NCBI GenBank assembly: GCA_004124475.1 | Contig: SCKK01000004.1 | Span: 1-64,000 of the forward strand | Length of the DNA stretch: 64,000 bases | From: Fidelibacterota bacterium | GTDB taxonomy: Bacteria > Fidelibacterota > Marinisomatia > Marinisomatales > SCKK01 | Direction of reading: 5' to 3' | Part shown: piece after piece, positions 1 to 9,305 of the stretch | Layout: every line of letters starts with the position of its first letter | Numbering within the stretch: position 1 is the stretch's first letter | Translations under genes and position numbers: made by a program | Notes under the pieces: model-generated | Database searches by the model: none | What the model saw: only the letters and a program-made list of their open reading frames with translations | Told to the model about the DNA's origin: nothing

Positions 1-114
1 CGAATGATCAAAGAAATTCTGATGGAACGGACAAATTTAATCGATATTTTGTCCTTAAACGTGAAAACAGTCAAGAAGGCAAGGGAACCTGTGCCTCAAT
101 TAGCGCTATTTTAA
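1..114 (+). CDS. C-terminal end of an unidentified protein (partial)
   Basis: An open frame enters from the left edge of the window and ends at a TAA at 112-114, giving about 37 residues that finish in PVPQLALF. There is no recognisable domain in so short a tail, so I cannot name it. A gap of 72 bases, AT-rich, separates it from the carbamoyltransferase start and probably holds the promoter of the polysaccharide genes. It could be a chance open frame, but it is uninterrupted and in the same direction as the next genes. Confidence 0.4.
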   Translation, partial: RMIKEILMERTNLIDILSLNVKTVKKAREPVPQLALF

Positions 115-186
115 CCGGACAGTAGTGGAATAATATAATTAAAAATTTTATTACATTAAGTGAATTAATTTAAATAATATTTAAAT

Positions 187-2001
187 ATGAACATTCTTGG
201 TATTTCAGCATTTTACCATGATTCAGCTGCCTGTGTAATACGGAATGGGAAAATCATTGCAGCCGCTCAGGAAGAACGTTTTTCACGCATAAAACATGAT
301 CAAAATTTCCCAGAGCGAGCCATCAAGTATTGTCTTGAAGAAGGGGAAATCAGTGTTTCTGACTTGGATTATATTGTCTATTACGATAAACCGTTTTTGA
401 AGTTTGAACGGATTCTGGAAACCTATCTTGCCTATACTCCATTGGGTATTCGTTCATTTCTTATGGCCATCCCGCTCTGGATTCGGAAGAAGTTGTGGAT
501 TCCTGATCTGATCGAAAAATCCCTGGGATACAACGGTAAAATTCTGTTCACAGAACATCACGAATCTCATGCCGCTTCCACTTTCTTTCCTTCTCCATTC
601 GAAAGAGCTGCTTTTCTCACTATGGATGGAGTAGGAGAATGGGCAACCGCTTCATTTGGAGTGGGATCAAATAATAGAATCACCATTGATTCAGAACTTC
701 ATTTTCCCCACTCCCTTGGTCTTCTGTACTCTACCTTCACCTATTACACCGGTTTCAGGGTCAACTCTGGAGAATATAAAGTCATGGGACTTGCACCTTA
801 TGGCGAACCGAAATATGTACAAACGATTCTTGACAACTTAATCGATTTAAAAGAAGATGGTTCATTCAAGCTCAATATGAAGTATTTCAACTACTGTGCA
901 GGACTGACCATGACGAATGAAAGATTTCACCGCCTATTTGGGAGGAAACCCAGAAAGAGTGAGTCTAAACTTACTCAGATGGATATGGACCTTGCTAGAT
1001 CAGTTCAGGTGGTTACGGAAGAAATTGTTATGCGTATGGCGAGACATGTGTATAAAGTAACGGGAGAAAAGTATCTTTGTCTTGCCGGTGGAGTGGCTTT
1101 AAACTGCGTTGCAAATGGAAAACTGTTGAGAGAGGGTCCCTTTGACGATATCTGGATTCAACCAGCGGCAGGTGATGCTGGAGGAGCGCTGGGAGCAGCT
1201 CTATTTACATGGTATCAGTATCTGGATAATCCAAGAAATGCAGACAATCATAAGGATTCTCAATTGGGATCATACCTTGGTCCTGGATATTCCAATAGGG
1301 AGATTGAATCATTTTTGAATAAACACTCCATACCTCACTCTCGAGTTGATGGGGAAATTATCGACAGAACGGTGGAACTCTTGACGCAAGAGAAGGTGGT
1401 GGGATGGTTTCAGGGTCGGATGGAATTTGGACCCAGAGCTCTTGGAAATCGTTCAATTATTGGGGATGCCAGATCACCAAAAATGCAGCGAAAGATGAAT
1501 CTGAAGATAAAGTACCGGGAAAGCTTTCGTCCTTTTGCCCCCACCATTTTATCTGAACGGATATCGGACTATTTTGAAATTGACCGTGAGAGTCCCTATA
1601 TGCTTCTGGTGGCTCAGGTAAAAAAGGATAGACAAATTCCTATGAAAGAGAAGGAAAATAACTTCTTTGGTCTGGAGAAATTGAATGTGGTTCGTTCTGA
1701 TGTGCCGGCTATTACTCATATTGATTATTCTGCGCGCATTCAATCCGTGAATGCTGAGGATAATCCAAGGTACCATCAGCTTATCAAGAAATTTGAGGAA
1801 AAGACCGGTTGTCCTATTATTGTCAACACCTCATTTAATGTTCGGGGTGAACCTATTGTGCAATCGCCTATGGATGCCTACAAATGCTTTATGCGAACAG
1901 AGATGGATTATCTTGCAATCGGTGATTTTCTTCTGGATAAAGAGGATCAACCAGAATTTTTAGATGGCATAGACTGGAGGGAAGAATTTGAATTGGATTA
2001 A
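187..2001 (+). CDS. NodU/CmcH-family carbamoyltransferase
   Basis: This 604-residue protein belongs to the carbamoyltransferase family, which moves a carbamoyl group from carbamoyl phosphate onto a hydroxyl of a sugar or other metabolite in the cytoplasm. The N-terminal Kae1-like half shows EERFSRIKHD near residue 30 and the metal-binding HHESHAAS stretch near 125. The C-terminal YrdC-like half shows GRMEFGPRALGNRSIIGDAR near 410 and NTSFNVRGEPIV near 545. The length matches the family. The end overlaps the SxtJ-like gene by 14 bases, so the two are translated together. In this locus the likely acceptor is a polysaccharide sugar, which is an inference from the neighbours. Confidence 0.93.
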   Translation: MNILGISAFYHDSAACVIRNGKIIAAAQEERFSRIKHDQNFPERAIKYCLEEGEISVSDLDYIVYYDKPFLKFERILETYLAYTPLGIRSFLMAIPLWIRKKLWIPDLIEKSLGYNGKILFTEHHESHAASTFFPSPFERAAFLTMDGVGEWATASFGVGSNNRITIDSELHFPHSLGLLYSTFTYYTGFRVNSGEYKVMGLAPYGEPKYVQTILDNLIDLKEDGSFKLNMKYFNYCAGLTMTNERFHRLFGRKPRKSESKLTQMDMDLARSVQVVTEEIVMRMARHVYKVTGEKYLCLAGGVALNCVANGKLLREGPFDDIWIQPAAGDAGGALGAALFTWYQYLDNPRNADNHKDSQLGSYLGPGYSNREIESFLNKHSIPHSRVDGEIIDRTVELLTQEKVVGWFQGRMEFGPRALGNRSIIGDARSPKMQRKMNLKIKYRESFRPFAPTILSERISDYFEIDRESPYMLLVAQVKKDRQIPMKEKENNFFGLEKLNVVRSDVPAITHIDYSARIQSVNAEDNPRYHQLIKKFEEKTGCPIIVNTSFNVRGEPIVQSPMDAYKCFMRTEMDYLAIGDFLLDKEDQPEFLDGIDWREEFELD

Positions 2002-2425
2002 GGAAATCTTAAAGGAAATCCAACAATTAGATACATCAAACAAAGCAATTCGCAAGTTCTGTGTAGTTATTGCGGTTGCACTGGGAGTTATCGGTAGTTT
2101 TATTTATTTAAAAACACAGAGTCTTACTACTGTAAAATGGCTGTGGGGAATAGGACTTCTGTTTTTGATCCTGGGTTTTATTTTGCCATCAGTCCTGCGA
2201 CCTGTTTACCGACTATGGATGCTCCTTGCTTATTTCATAGGTGGGATTGTTTCCAGGGTTATTCTGACTGTGTTATTCTATTTCGTAATTACTCCCACAG
2301 GTTTGGTATTAAGACTTTTTGGAAAAGATGTTTTAGATAAGAAGTTCGAGAAGAACCGGGAAAGCTATTGGGTGAAGAAGGATCTGTCAGGTATTACGAA
2401 AGAACAGTATGGGAAAATGTACTAA
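1988..2425 (+). CDS. SxtJ-family small membrane protein
   Basis: This 145-residue protein has three hydrophobic segments (about residues 24-42, 52-68 and 75-105) and a charged C-terminal tail containing KDVLDKKFEKN. Its layout and its position directly after a NodU-type carbamoyltransferase match the SxtJ family, named from the saxitoxin cluster, whose biochemical role is unknown. It overlaps the carbamoyltransferase by 14 bases and is followed by a DUF5989 gene. The three probably form a unit, perhaps holding the carbamoylation step at the membrane; that role is inferred from context only. Confidence 0.8.
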   Translation: MNWIKEILKEIQQLDTSNKAIRKFCVVIAVALGVIGSFIYLKTQSLTTVKWLWGIGLLFLILGFILPSVLRPVYRLWMLLAYFIGGIVSRVILTVLFYFVITPTGLVLRLFGKDVLDKKFEKNRESYWVKKDLSGITKEQYGKMY

Positions 2426-2458
2426 CACTAAAATGAATGTATTAAGAAAGGGGATAAT

Positions 2459-2617
2459 ATGAGCAAACTTTCCATCATAAAAGAATTCTGGGAGTTTTTA
2501 CGGTTCCGGAAAAAGTGGTGGCTGACACCAATTCTCGTGATGTTACTTCTGTTGGGAGCGTTAATCATCCTGACAGAAGGTTCTGCTATTGCACCGTTTA
2601 TTTATACGCTATTTTGA
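2459..2617 (+). CDS. DUF5989-family one-pass membrane peptide
   Basis: A 52-residue gene starting at an ATG preceded by an AAGGGG ribosome-binding site. The protein begins MSKLSIIKEFWEFLRFRKKW, continues into one hydrophobic helix and ends in GSAIAPFIYTLF. These ends are typical of DUF5989 proteins, which are commonly found beside SxtJ and NodU-like carbamoyltransferases. The function is unknown. It lies 33 bases after the SxtJ-like gene and reads in the same direction. Confidence 0.8.
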   Translation: MSKLSIIKEFWEFLRFRKKWWLTPILVMLLLLGALIILTEGSAIAPFIYTLF

Positions 2618-2662
2618 ATAATAAGTATTGTTTAATTTTTTGTTGAAATAGATAGTTATTTT

Positions 2663-3793
2663 ATGAGAAGAGTAAACAACAAAGTATTTTATAATCTGGT
2701 GTTCTTTCTTTATATGTGCATTACTGTTGTTATTTTGATAGAAGTTTCATTTAGATTGTTTGTTGATTTATTCCCGCAGCCAACAAAAAGTATCATTAAA
2801 GAGGCTAAACGTATTTCATACTCAAATTTACGAGTATATGGGCAAGGCTTGGCTGGTGGAGTAGCAATTTTGTTACCAAATGATGATAAAGTAGATTTTA
2901 TGGTACTTGGAGATTCGTTTCCTGGTGGTACATATGTTAAAAAGGAAAACAGATTCCCCGAAGTTATTGCTAAACTCTCAAATACTGTTGTAGCTAATTT
3001 AAGCGTTGGTTCTAAAGGGCCTCCAATTTACAATAGAATGCTTGAGGTTGGTGTTCGTTATAAACCATCGATAGTTTTATATTGTTTTTTTGCCAACGAC
3101 TTTATTTACGAAGGTGAGTTAGGTGCTAATGAGTATAAAGAAGTTTTAAAACGAAATTTATCTATAAATAATACTTATAAAAATTTGCCAAACGACAGGG
3201 AATATTTTTTGGATGAGTTGAAAACTACGGATAAATTAAACAATTTTAGAAGAAAAATAACTAATCATTTTGTTAGTTTCCAAATTTTTAAATTATTAAA
3301 ACAACCCTCGCAAAACGTTACACATGTGCCATATGTATTTAAAGATAATTATTTTGCTTTTTCGGTCAAGGAGTATTGGGATTCTATCATTAGTTGGAAA
3401 AATGAAAATGTTAAATCTTCATTAGCAATTAACGTTAAATTGATTGATCAAGCAAAAAACTTTGCACTGCAAAATGGAATGCAAATGATTGTTATTTTAA
3501 TTCCGTCTAAAGAAATGGTGTATGGTAATATTATTCAAGATGAAGTCGTAAGAAAAAAAATATGGACATCTTATCATCATAAAACATACAAAAAATTTAA
3601 CGTGAAATTAGATGAATTAGGCATACCTTGGATAGATATTACTGAACCTTTAATTAGTTATGCGAAGCAAGGATATAAGTTATACTTTTCAATCGATGGA
3701 CATTTTAATGAATTAGGGCATCAATTTTCCGCAGAAATAATCTATAAATATCTGAAAGAAAATAACTATTTTAAACCTGAATTCAACTCTTAA
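2663..3793 (+). CDS. SGNH/GDSL hydrolase-like membrane-anchored protein
   Basis: A 376-residue protein with an N-terminal membrane anchor (about residues 10-32) followed by an SGNH-type fold. The nucleophile motif is FMVLGDSFPGG near residue 90, an N-containing block follows near 145, and the catalytic Asp/His pair is in SIDGHFNELGHQF near residue 350. Such proteins (AlgJ/AlgX-like and others) add or remove O-acyl groups on extracellular sugars. It follows the carbamoyltransferase module and precedes the flippase, which fits acylation of the exported glycan. The base composition is more AT-rich than the flippase gene, suggesting a separate origin. Confidence 0.75.
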   Translation: MRRVNNKVFYNLVFFLYMCITVVILIEVSFRLFVDLFPQPTKSIIKEAKRISYSNLRVYGQGLAGGVAILLPNDDKVDFMVLGDSFPGGTYVKKENRFPEVIAKLSNTVVANLSVGSKGPPIYNRMLEVGVRYKPSIVLYCFFANDFIYEGELGANEYKEVLKRNLSINNTYKNLPNDREYFLDELKTTDKLNNFRRKITNHFVSFQIFKLLKQPSQNVTHVPYVFKDNYFAFSVKEYWDSIISWKNENVKSSLAINVKLIDQAKNFALQNGMQMIVILIPSKEMVYGNIIQDEVVRKKIWTSYHHKTYKKFNVKLDELGIPWIDITEPLISYAKQGYKLYFSIDGHFNELGHQFSAEIIYKYLKENNYFKPEFNS

Positions 3794-3829
3794 GTGCCTG
3801 CCTTGTCGGCAGACAGGCAACTCAAACAA
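3776..3829 (+). repeat. Duplicated site containing a 21-bp palindromic insertion (filled site)
   Basis: The end of the SGNH gene and the bases after it match 6340-6372 at about 31 of 33 positions. Here the match is split by 21 extra bases at 3797-3817 (CCTGCCTTGTCGGCAGACAG plus G), an imperfect palindrome with CCTG/CAGG ends of the kind scattered through this window. The partner at 6340-6372 lacks it, so the pair looks like a filled and an empty insertion site. Confidence 0.75.
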
Positions 3830-3868
3830 TATTATCATCAACCAAATATGAAGGGCGATCTAAGACAA

Positions 3869-4411
3869 TGGCTTGTACGATTGTTGGTGCCGGAGGATTT
3901 TGGAATCTTCGCCCTGGCGCAATCCGTTGTTGATGCCTCTAAAGATCCGTATAGGCTTTTTTGGTTTTCACGCACTGAAGAGTTTGACCTGTATGTGATT
4001 TACCTGACTAAGAATCCAAGGACGTTTGTCTACAGTATGACAAAAAGTAATCCACGTGATTTTAAAAAAGTTATACGCATGTGCACCCGCTATGTAGTTG
4101 AGAATACAATTATCGAAAAGGTATTATATCTGCTACCAGAGGAACATACGATCAAGGTACGTTATTAAGACCTGGTTTCAAACTCACAGCACACCATGGA
4201 AAATATATTTGATTGTTTCAATATACCCCCGGCTAACTATGATTCCCAAGATTTCAGTGGAAAAAATCACGCCATATCCGAGAAAGTGATGCGTTTTGAA
4301 TCCGGGGGGATTCAGCTCGACGAAAAATGGCGGAAAAACCTGCCGTTGAGAATTCAGCGCTTGACAAAGTCTTTAACCGCCTTCCTCGCCAGCCGTTACG
4401 GATATCGCTGA
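3869..4411 (+). pseudogene. Chimaeric sulfotransferase remnant fused to a flippase fragment
   Basis: The frame starting near 3794 first encodes a copy of the flippase segment WLVRLLVPEDFGIFALA (3869-3933, about 60 of 65 bases identical to 4503-4567). It then changes to a sulfotransferase-like sequence: VVDASKDPYRLFWF, LTKNPRTFVYSMTK, then VRY, a TAA at 4166-4168, DLVSN, and later MRFESGGIQLDEKWRKNL. The family normally has RYEDL at the stop, so a single GAA-to-TAA change explains it; the frame is otherwise open to the TGA at 4409-4411. The 5' half with the PAPS-binding loop is missing. It is almost certainly non-functional. It once could have sulfated the glycan. Confidence 0.75.
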
Positions 4412-4412
4412 G

Positions 4413-5816
4413 TTGTCGCTTACGCGAACCGCAATCCAGGGGGGTCTGTGGACGGCGGGAATTCGTTACCTCGTGTTCTTTGTCACCTTCGCCGGGAACC
4501 TCTGGCTGGTCCGATTGTTGGTGCCGGAGGATTTTGGAATCTTCGCCCTGGCGCTATCCGTTGTTGAAATTGTATCTATTTTGGGTGGTCTGGGTATTAG
4601 CCTTGCGTGCATCCAATTACAGGATGAACCGGATGTATTCGACACCGGCCACTTACTTGCTTGGGGTCTGGCCCTAGCACTTGCCCTGCTTGGTCTTGCG
4701 ACGGCAGGAATACTACGAACATTATCTTTCTACTCATCAACCGTTATCAATTTTATCGCTGTGCTGGCGCCCATTAACGCCCTGACAATCCCCGCCTCGG
4801 TGCACATCGCCAGCATGGACAGGGCTCTGTCCTTCCGCCGCAGCGCCCTTTCTTCAAGCGTAGGACCTGTCGTTGGAATTGGTTTGGCCTTGGCCCTGGC
4901 CCTTTATGGCGGCGGTGTATGGAGCCTGCTTTGCAAACAGGTGGCTGCCTCAGGTATTGGGTTCTTAGTTGCGGTTCAGTTTTCACAGCATTCCTTTCGG
5001 TTCGCTTTTCATAAATCCACAGCCCTGAAAATTTGGAAATACTCTGTGAACATGTTCTTCCAGCGAATGAGTGAAATTCTAACAAGCCGCCTGCCAAACT
5101 TTCTGCTGGGTACCATCGCCGGGATTGGCGTATTGGGATTCTTTGAGCGGAGCAAATATTTGTCGCAGCTCCAAAACACCATACTTGATCCGTTTTTCGG
5201 AAAGGTAGCCTTTGCAACCTATTCCAAAGTGAGGACAGATAAGCATAAAATATCAATCGGCTTGGAACTAAACCTGTTCTGGTCTGCCCGCATCGCGATA
5301 GTGACGGGAGTATTGGTCTTTTTCTTTCCGGATCTCATTATTACCACCGTTCTGGGTAATCAGTGGTCCGGCGCAGCTGAGTACTTTAGGGGTTTGTCTC
5401 TATATATCGCAGCCATTTCATTGTTTTCTCCTATGGTTTTTGCATTAATGGCACAAGGTAGGATGTTTATTATTACTCTAAGTAATTTATTTGGATTGGG
5501 CATTATTCTTGTAGGTATTTGGCTAGCATGGTATTTAGGTGGGCATTGGGTGCTGGTGCCTTGGTTCATTAGTGCAGGTACGATTGTGGGGGTTGTTATG
5601 TTGGGCTTTTCAACTCTACAGCATGGGTTGAAAATAAGATGGCTACGAATTTTGGGTCTACCAGCTTTACTGGTCTTAATTTCTACTTTCATGTGGATAC
5701 TGGGTAATTCTTATACAGAGTGGCAGGTTCTTGTTGCGATAATTATCTTATTGGTCGGGATTGTTGTTATAGTTGACAGGCATGAAATAAAGTTTTTGCT
5801 AAGCAAGTTAAAATAA
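4413..5816 (+). CDS. Wzx-like oligosaccharide flippase (MOP superfamily)
   Basis: A 467-residue, highly hydrophobic protein with about 12 or more predicted membrane segments. The N-terminus (SLTRTAIQGGLWTAGIRYLV, VRLLVPEDFGIFALALSVV) is typical of polysaccharide flippases of the MVIM/MATE-like superfamily, which turn lipid-linked repeat units across the inner membrane. The only start in frame before this motif is a TTG at 4413, one base past the stop of the sulfotransferase remnant, and no strong ribosome-binding site is visible, so translation may once have been coupled. The length suits the family. Its 65-base segment at 4503-4567 is duplicated upstream. Confidence 0.88.
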   Translation: MSLTRTAIQGGLWTAGIRYLVFFVTFAGNLWLVRLLVPEDFGIFALALSVVEIVSILGGLGISLACIQLQDEPDVFDTGHLLAWGLALALALLGLATAGILRTLSFYSSTVINFIAVLAPINALTIPASVHIASMDRALSFRRSALSSSVGPVVGIGLALALALYGGGVWSLLCKQVAASGIGFLVAVQFSQHSFRFAFHKSTALKIWKYSVNMFFQRMSEILTSRLPNFLLGTIAGIGVLGFFERSKYLSQLQNTILDPFFGKVAFATYSKVRTDKHKISIGLELNLFWSARIAIVTGVLVFFFPDLIITTVLGNQWSGAAEYFRGLSLYIAAISLFSPMVFALMAQGRMFIITLSNLFGLGIILVGIWLAWYLGGHWVLVPWFISAGTIVGVVMLGFSTLQHGLKIRWLRILGLPALLVLISTFMWILGNSYTEWQVLVAIIILLVGIVVIVDRHEIKFLLSKLK

Positions 5817-6450
5817 AACCAAACAGATATAACCAATGAGTTATCGACCAGTCATCAACCGTGAACCAGTGATTAGTGAAAAAATGATGGTGCTACTATT
5901 TGTATGGTGCGTGACTGTATGGTATGGGGTGGTGATATTTTTTGTGTCGAGGGGACCTTTATTTTATTCGTCAAGATTCTTGGTATTAGGGTTACTGTTT
6001 TTAGCAGCATTGAAGTAGCGAAATTTTTGGTCAAGTCCAAAATGTTCCGTAAAATGAGTCAAGCAGCCACTTTCTCATGATGAATGGTTTTCTTTGTACT
6101 TTTGTTTTGGGTCATGGCTATTCTCCTTTCTTTTGAATTTATCCCAACTGGGTCGGGACAAATTTAATGGGAGACCGTGGCCCTTTCTTTATGCTTTTTC
6201 AAAAGTACAGAAAATTATGGATACAACTCCCCGTGGACAATTGTCAAGTAAAGTAATTGTATTTTATCAGGGTTTACTGATATATCAATCAATTATTATA
6301 ATACCCATTTCTTTAATTATTCTGGCTTATTTTAAAATACCTGAATTCAACTATTATGTGCAACTCAAACAAAGTTTGTAAAGAAAGCGGAGCTGCTGTA
6401 GGCTCTACTCTTTTCTTTCAAACAAAAATGATACATTCCCACCTTTCAAA
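5817..6450 (+). other. Gap between flippase and polymerase: probable gene debris
   Basis: No convincing gene is present. Two short hydrophobic frames exist (5836-6018 and 6094-6381, the second with only a TTG start), and neither resembles a known family; they may be decayed membrane-protein pieces. Bases 6340-6372 are the empty-site partner of 3776-3829, and even the encoded tail (YFKIPEFN against YFKPEFN of the SGNH protein) matches. Bases 6380-6420 can form a hairpin with AGAAAG/CTTTTCT and GAGC/GCTC arms and may act as a terminator before the polymerase gene. Confidence 0.5.
6340..6372 (+). repeat. Empty-site partner of the 21-bp palindromic insertion
   Basis: The sequence runs CCTGAATTCAACTATTATGTG and then directly CAACTCAAACAA. 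The same two blocks at 3776-3829 are separated by a 21-base palindrome. The match is too long to be chance in this AT-rich context and indicates duplicated DNA, with the palindrome gained in one copy or lost from the other. Confidence 0.7.
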
Positions 6451-7941
6451 TTGAATAAATTCAATAAGATTCAATATTATAATTTAATTATACCGGTTAT
6501 TCTGGTTTTATCATTATTTATATTCTATGAAGGTCTCGATCTCCCGGGCACAATGTATTGGATAGGTTTGCTTCACCCAGTTCTTTTTTATTTGACGATT
6601 TGGCCAGTAATAAAAAAATACCAACAAAGTAGGAATTGGCTCACCATATCAAACGCTGTACTCATCCTCATTTATATTTATATTGGTTTGGGCTCCGTAA
6701 ATTATATATATTTTTATGATTATATTCCTCATAGCACTTTAAAGAATCCTGACATTGCATTAAAATCCTTTTTGTTTTGTGTGATAGGGACAGTATTCTA
6801 CCGTTTGGGCTCTGAAATGAAGCTCACTAAAAATGTTGTTTCTATTCTTCCAAAGCTACCGAAAACACCCCCTTGGGGTAAAAGTATTCGTTTTTCAATA
6901 TTATTTGGTATAAGTGTTACTGTACTAATAAATATATTTTTTATTGTAAAAGGTAATTACGGATTTTTTTTAAATACAGAAGATGTAACCGTTCCCGCAT
7001 ATTATTCTTTACTCCATTATTTTTCTCTGTTTGGACAGATCGCAATAGTTATAGGTTCATATTATTGGTATCTTGGTGCCCCATTAAAAAATTATGACAA
7101 ATTATTTATTGTTATTTGTGTTAGTTTATTAATTGCCTTTGGGCTTTTATACGGAATGAAAGCACATGTTCTACGTGTGTTGATAATGTTTTTAATTCCA
7201 TATATTATACTTGGAATTTATAAAATAAGAAAAAAAAACATTTCGAAAGTTTATCTTATTTTATTGCCAATCCTTTTTTTAATATTTTGGATTTTAAATC
7301 CTCTATATAGGGGTGAACTGAAATTTTACAGTTCTACAAAAAATATTTTATCGGTTCCGCGAAGTTTTTACGTGGGAACGAAAACCGGAATCAAAAAAAA
7401 TATTTATGCAATGTATGGTGAGGCTCCTTTAAAAATAGCTAGTCAAAATATATGGTCCAGGGTATCTCTTTTTCATTACTTTAGTGCTGTAGTATCCCAA
7501 ACGCCCTCTATTTATAATTATCGTAATTGGGATAGATATAAATATTTACCATTTTCACCGTTTATTCCGCGTGTACTTTGGCCGAGTAAACCTAGGAATG
7601 ATCAAGCCAGTATTTTTAATGTTAGATATATCAGTGATATTTGGAATTCTACAACACCAACAACTTTTGGATGGGCATATTTGGAGTACGGGATTATTAG
7701 TATTATGATGTTAATGTTTTTATTAGGGCTAGTTGCTAATGTAATACAATCCTATACTATAAACACAACCCTATCTTTGAGTAGTATAATACTATTCACG
7801 ATGTTATTTAACAGTTTATTCAATTTAGAGGCCGATCCATATTGGATAATTAGTGGGATTCCAAAAACTATTATTACCGTTGTTATAGCTTATTGGTTGT
7901 TGATAAAACTACCTGGCGAACTGATATGGGAAAATACTTAG
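6451..7941 (+). CDS. Wzy-like O-antigen/oligosaccharide repeat-unit polymerase
   Basis: A 496-residue protein with about 11-12 membrane segments and a long loop near residues 300-395 that contains PRSFYVGTKTG and LPFSPFIPRVLWPSKP. This periplasmic loop with RVLWPSKP is common in O-antigen polymerase-like proteins, which join lipid-linked repeat units in the periplasm. The start is a TTG; the nearby ATG at 6428 runs into a stop at once. The gene is very AT-rich, as Wzy genes usually are. It sits between the flippase and the first glycosyltransferase, as expected for a Wzx/Wzy-dependent pathway. Confidence 0.8.
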   Translation: MNKFNKIQYYNLIIPVILVLSLFIFYEGLDLPGTMYWIGLLHPVLFYLTIWPVIKKYQQSRNWLTISNAVLILIYIYIGLGSVNYIYFYDYIPHSTLKNPDIALKSFLFCVIGTVFYRLGSEMKLTKNVVSILPKLPKTPPWGKSIRFSILFGISVTVLINIFFIVKGNYGFFLNTEDVTVPAYYSLLHYFSLFGQIAIVIGSYYWYLGAPLKNYDKLFIVICVSLLIAFGLLYGMKAHVLRVLIMFLIPYIILGIYKIRKKNISKVYLILLPILFLIFWILNPLYRGELKFYSSTKNILSVPRSFYVGTKTGIKKNIYAMYGEAPLKIASQNIWSRVSLFHYFSAVVSQTPSIYNYRNWDRYKYLPFSPFIPRVLWPSKPRNDQASIFNVRYISDIWNSTTPTTFGWAYLEYGIISIMMLMFLLGLVANVIQSYTINTTLSLSSIILFTMLFNSLFNLEADPYWIISGIPKTIITVVIAYWLLIKLPGELIWENT

Positions 7942-8055
7942 AATATTGAGAAATAAATGGTTCAAGAAGATATGAACATCAGCGGTGCTTGTTAAATAGT
8001 TATGGTTTTTTCGAGGGTAATTATTTGAAAGTAAGTGATAAACTAGGAATCCCAC

Positions 8056-9213
8056 ATGCAAATATTTATATTTACTGACCACTACCTTCCCGGCTACAAG
8101 GCAGGCGGCCCCATACGTACCTTGACCAATATGGTGGACAGGCTGGGAGATGAGTTTAGATTTAAGATTGTTACTGCGGATCGTGACTCTGGAGATGAAA
8201 AGCCTTATCCTGATGTCACAGTTGACGGCTGGAACAGGGTCGGCAAGGCGGAAGTCTTTTATATGTCTCCGAAAAGGCGTTCGTTGCAGGATTTTAGTAG
8301 GCTTTTGTGTTCAAGCGAATATGATATTCTCTATCTGAACAGTTTTTTCTCCCCCCATTCTACCATCAAGCTGCTTCTGCTCAAAAAATTTCAAGGGACC
8401 CCTGATAAGCCTTTAATTGTTGCCCCCAGGGGAGAATTCTCTCCCGGTGCCCTTGGACTTAAAACTTTGAAAAAACGAGTTTATCTTTTGTTGGCAAAAG
8501 CGCTTGGGCTCTATCGTGGCATAGTCTGGCAGGCATCGAGTAGATATGAGGAAGCGGATATACGCCGGTGTTTTGGTAATCATGTTCTAGTCGTGGTTGC
8601 TCCTAATTTGCCTACGCTTGTTCAGAAGACAAAAGATCAGTTACTTCAATGTGAGAAAACTGCAGGGCGCTTAAAAATTGTATTTCTGTCGCGCATAACG
8701 CGAAAGAAAAACCTGGATGGTGCTTTGAAGATACTCAAAAGCTTAAATGGGAAAGTTCAATTCAACATATATGGCCCTCTGGTGGATATGAATTATTGGG
8801 CGAAATGCCGGAAAATCATCAGCACTCTGCCCGAAAATATTAAATGTCGATATCAGGGTGTCGTTGAACATGATAGGGTATCTTCTGTATTGGCAGAGCA
8901 TAATTTATTCTTTTTGCCAACCCTGGGGGAGAATTTTGGGCATGTGATTCTGGAGGCGCTTGTTGCCGGTTGCCCTGTGCTTTTAAGTGATCAGACCCCA
9001 TGGCACGATTTAGAAAAAAAAGGGGTTGGCTGGGACTTGCCGCTTAACCGTCAGAATATGTTTTGGGAAGCGCTTCAGAGGTGTATTGATATGGAGAATG
9101 CGGAGTATATTAAATGGTCAGGGAGGGCGCGAGAGTACGGTCGGCAGGTATTAGAGAATGATGAGGTGATTGAGCAAAACCGGCGTTTGTTTTACAAGGT
9201 TGTGCAAATGTAA
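8056..9213 (+). CDS. GT4-type glycosyltransferase
   Basis: A 385-residue cytoplasmic glycosyltransferase of the GT-B fold. The N-terminal acceptor side has HYLPGYKAGGPIRTL, the usual glycine-rich start of the family. The C-terminal nucleotide-sugar side has FLSRITRKKNLDGALKIL near residue 215 and the E-x7-E signature GENFGHVILEALVAGCPVL near 290. It probably adds one sugar to the lipid-linked repeat unit; neither donor nor acceptor can be told from sequence. The gap of 114 bases before it and 92 bases after it contains no other gene. Confidence 0.9.
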   Translation: MQIFIFTDHYLPGYKAGGPIRTLTNMVDRLGDEFRFKIVTADRDSGDEKPYPDVTVDGWNRVGKAEVFYMSPKRRSLQDFSRLLCSSEYDILYLNSFFSPHSTIKLLLLKKFQGTPDKPLIVAPRGEFSPGALGLKTLKKRVYLLLAKALGLYRGIVWQASSRYEEADIRRCFGNHVLVVVAPNLPTLVQKTKDQLLQCEKTAGRLKIVFLSRITRKKNLDGALKILKSLNGKVQFNIYGPLVDMNYWAKCRKIISTLPENIKCRYQGVVEHDRVSSVLAEHNLFFLPTLGENFGHVILEALVAGCPVLLSDQTPWHDLEKKGVGWDLPLNRQNMFWEALQRCIDMENAEYIKWSGRAREYGRQVLENDEVIEQNRRLFYKVVQM

Positions 9214-9305
9214 TGTGTTGAGTTGCTAAGAAGAAAAAACCACGGCTCTGTCTTTACCATTACGTAAGCATTAGAGAATATCGATGACTTGATAGGACGA
9301 TTAAC

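Noticed and set aside
5836-6381. Two open frames (60 and 95 codons) between flippase and polymerase
   Set aside because: They have no good start or ribosome-binding site and no family resemblance, and the end of the second is duplicated DNA. I treat them as debris.
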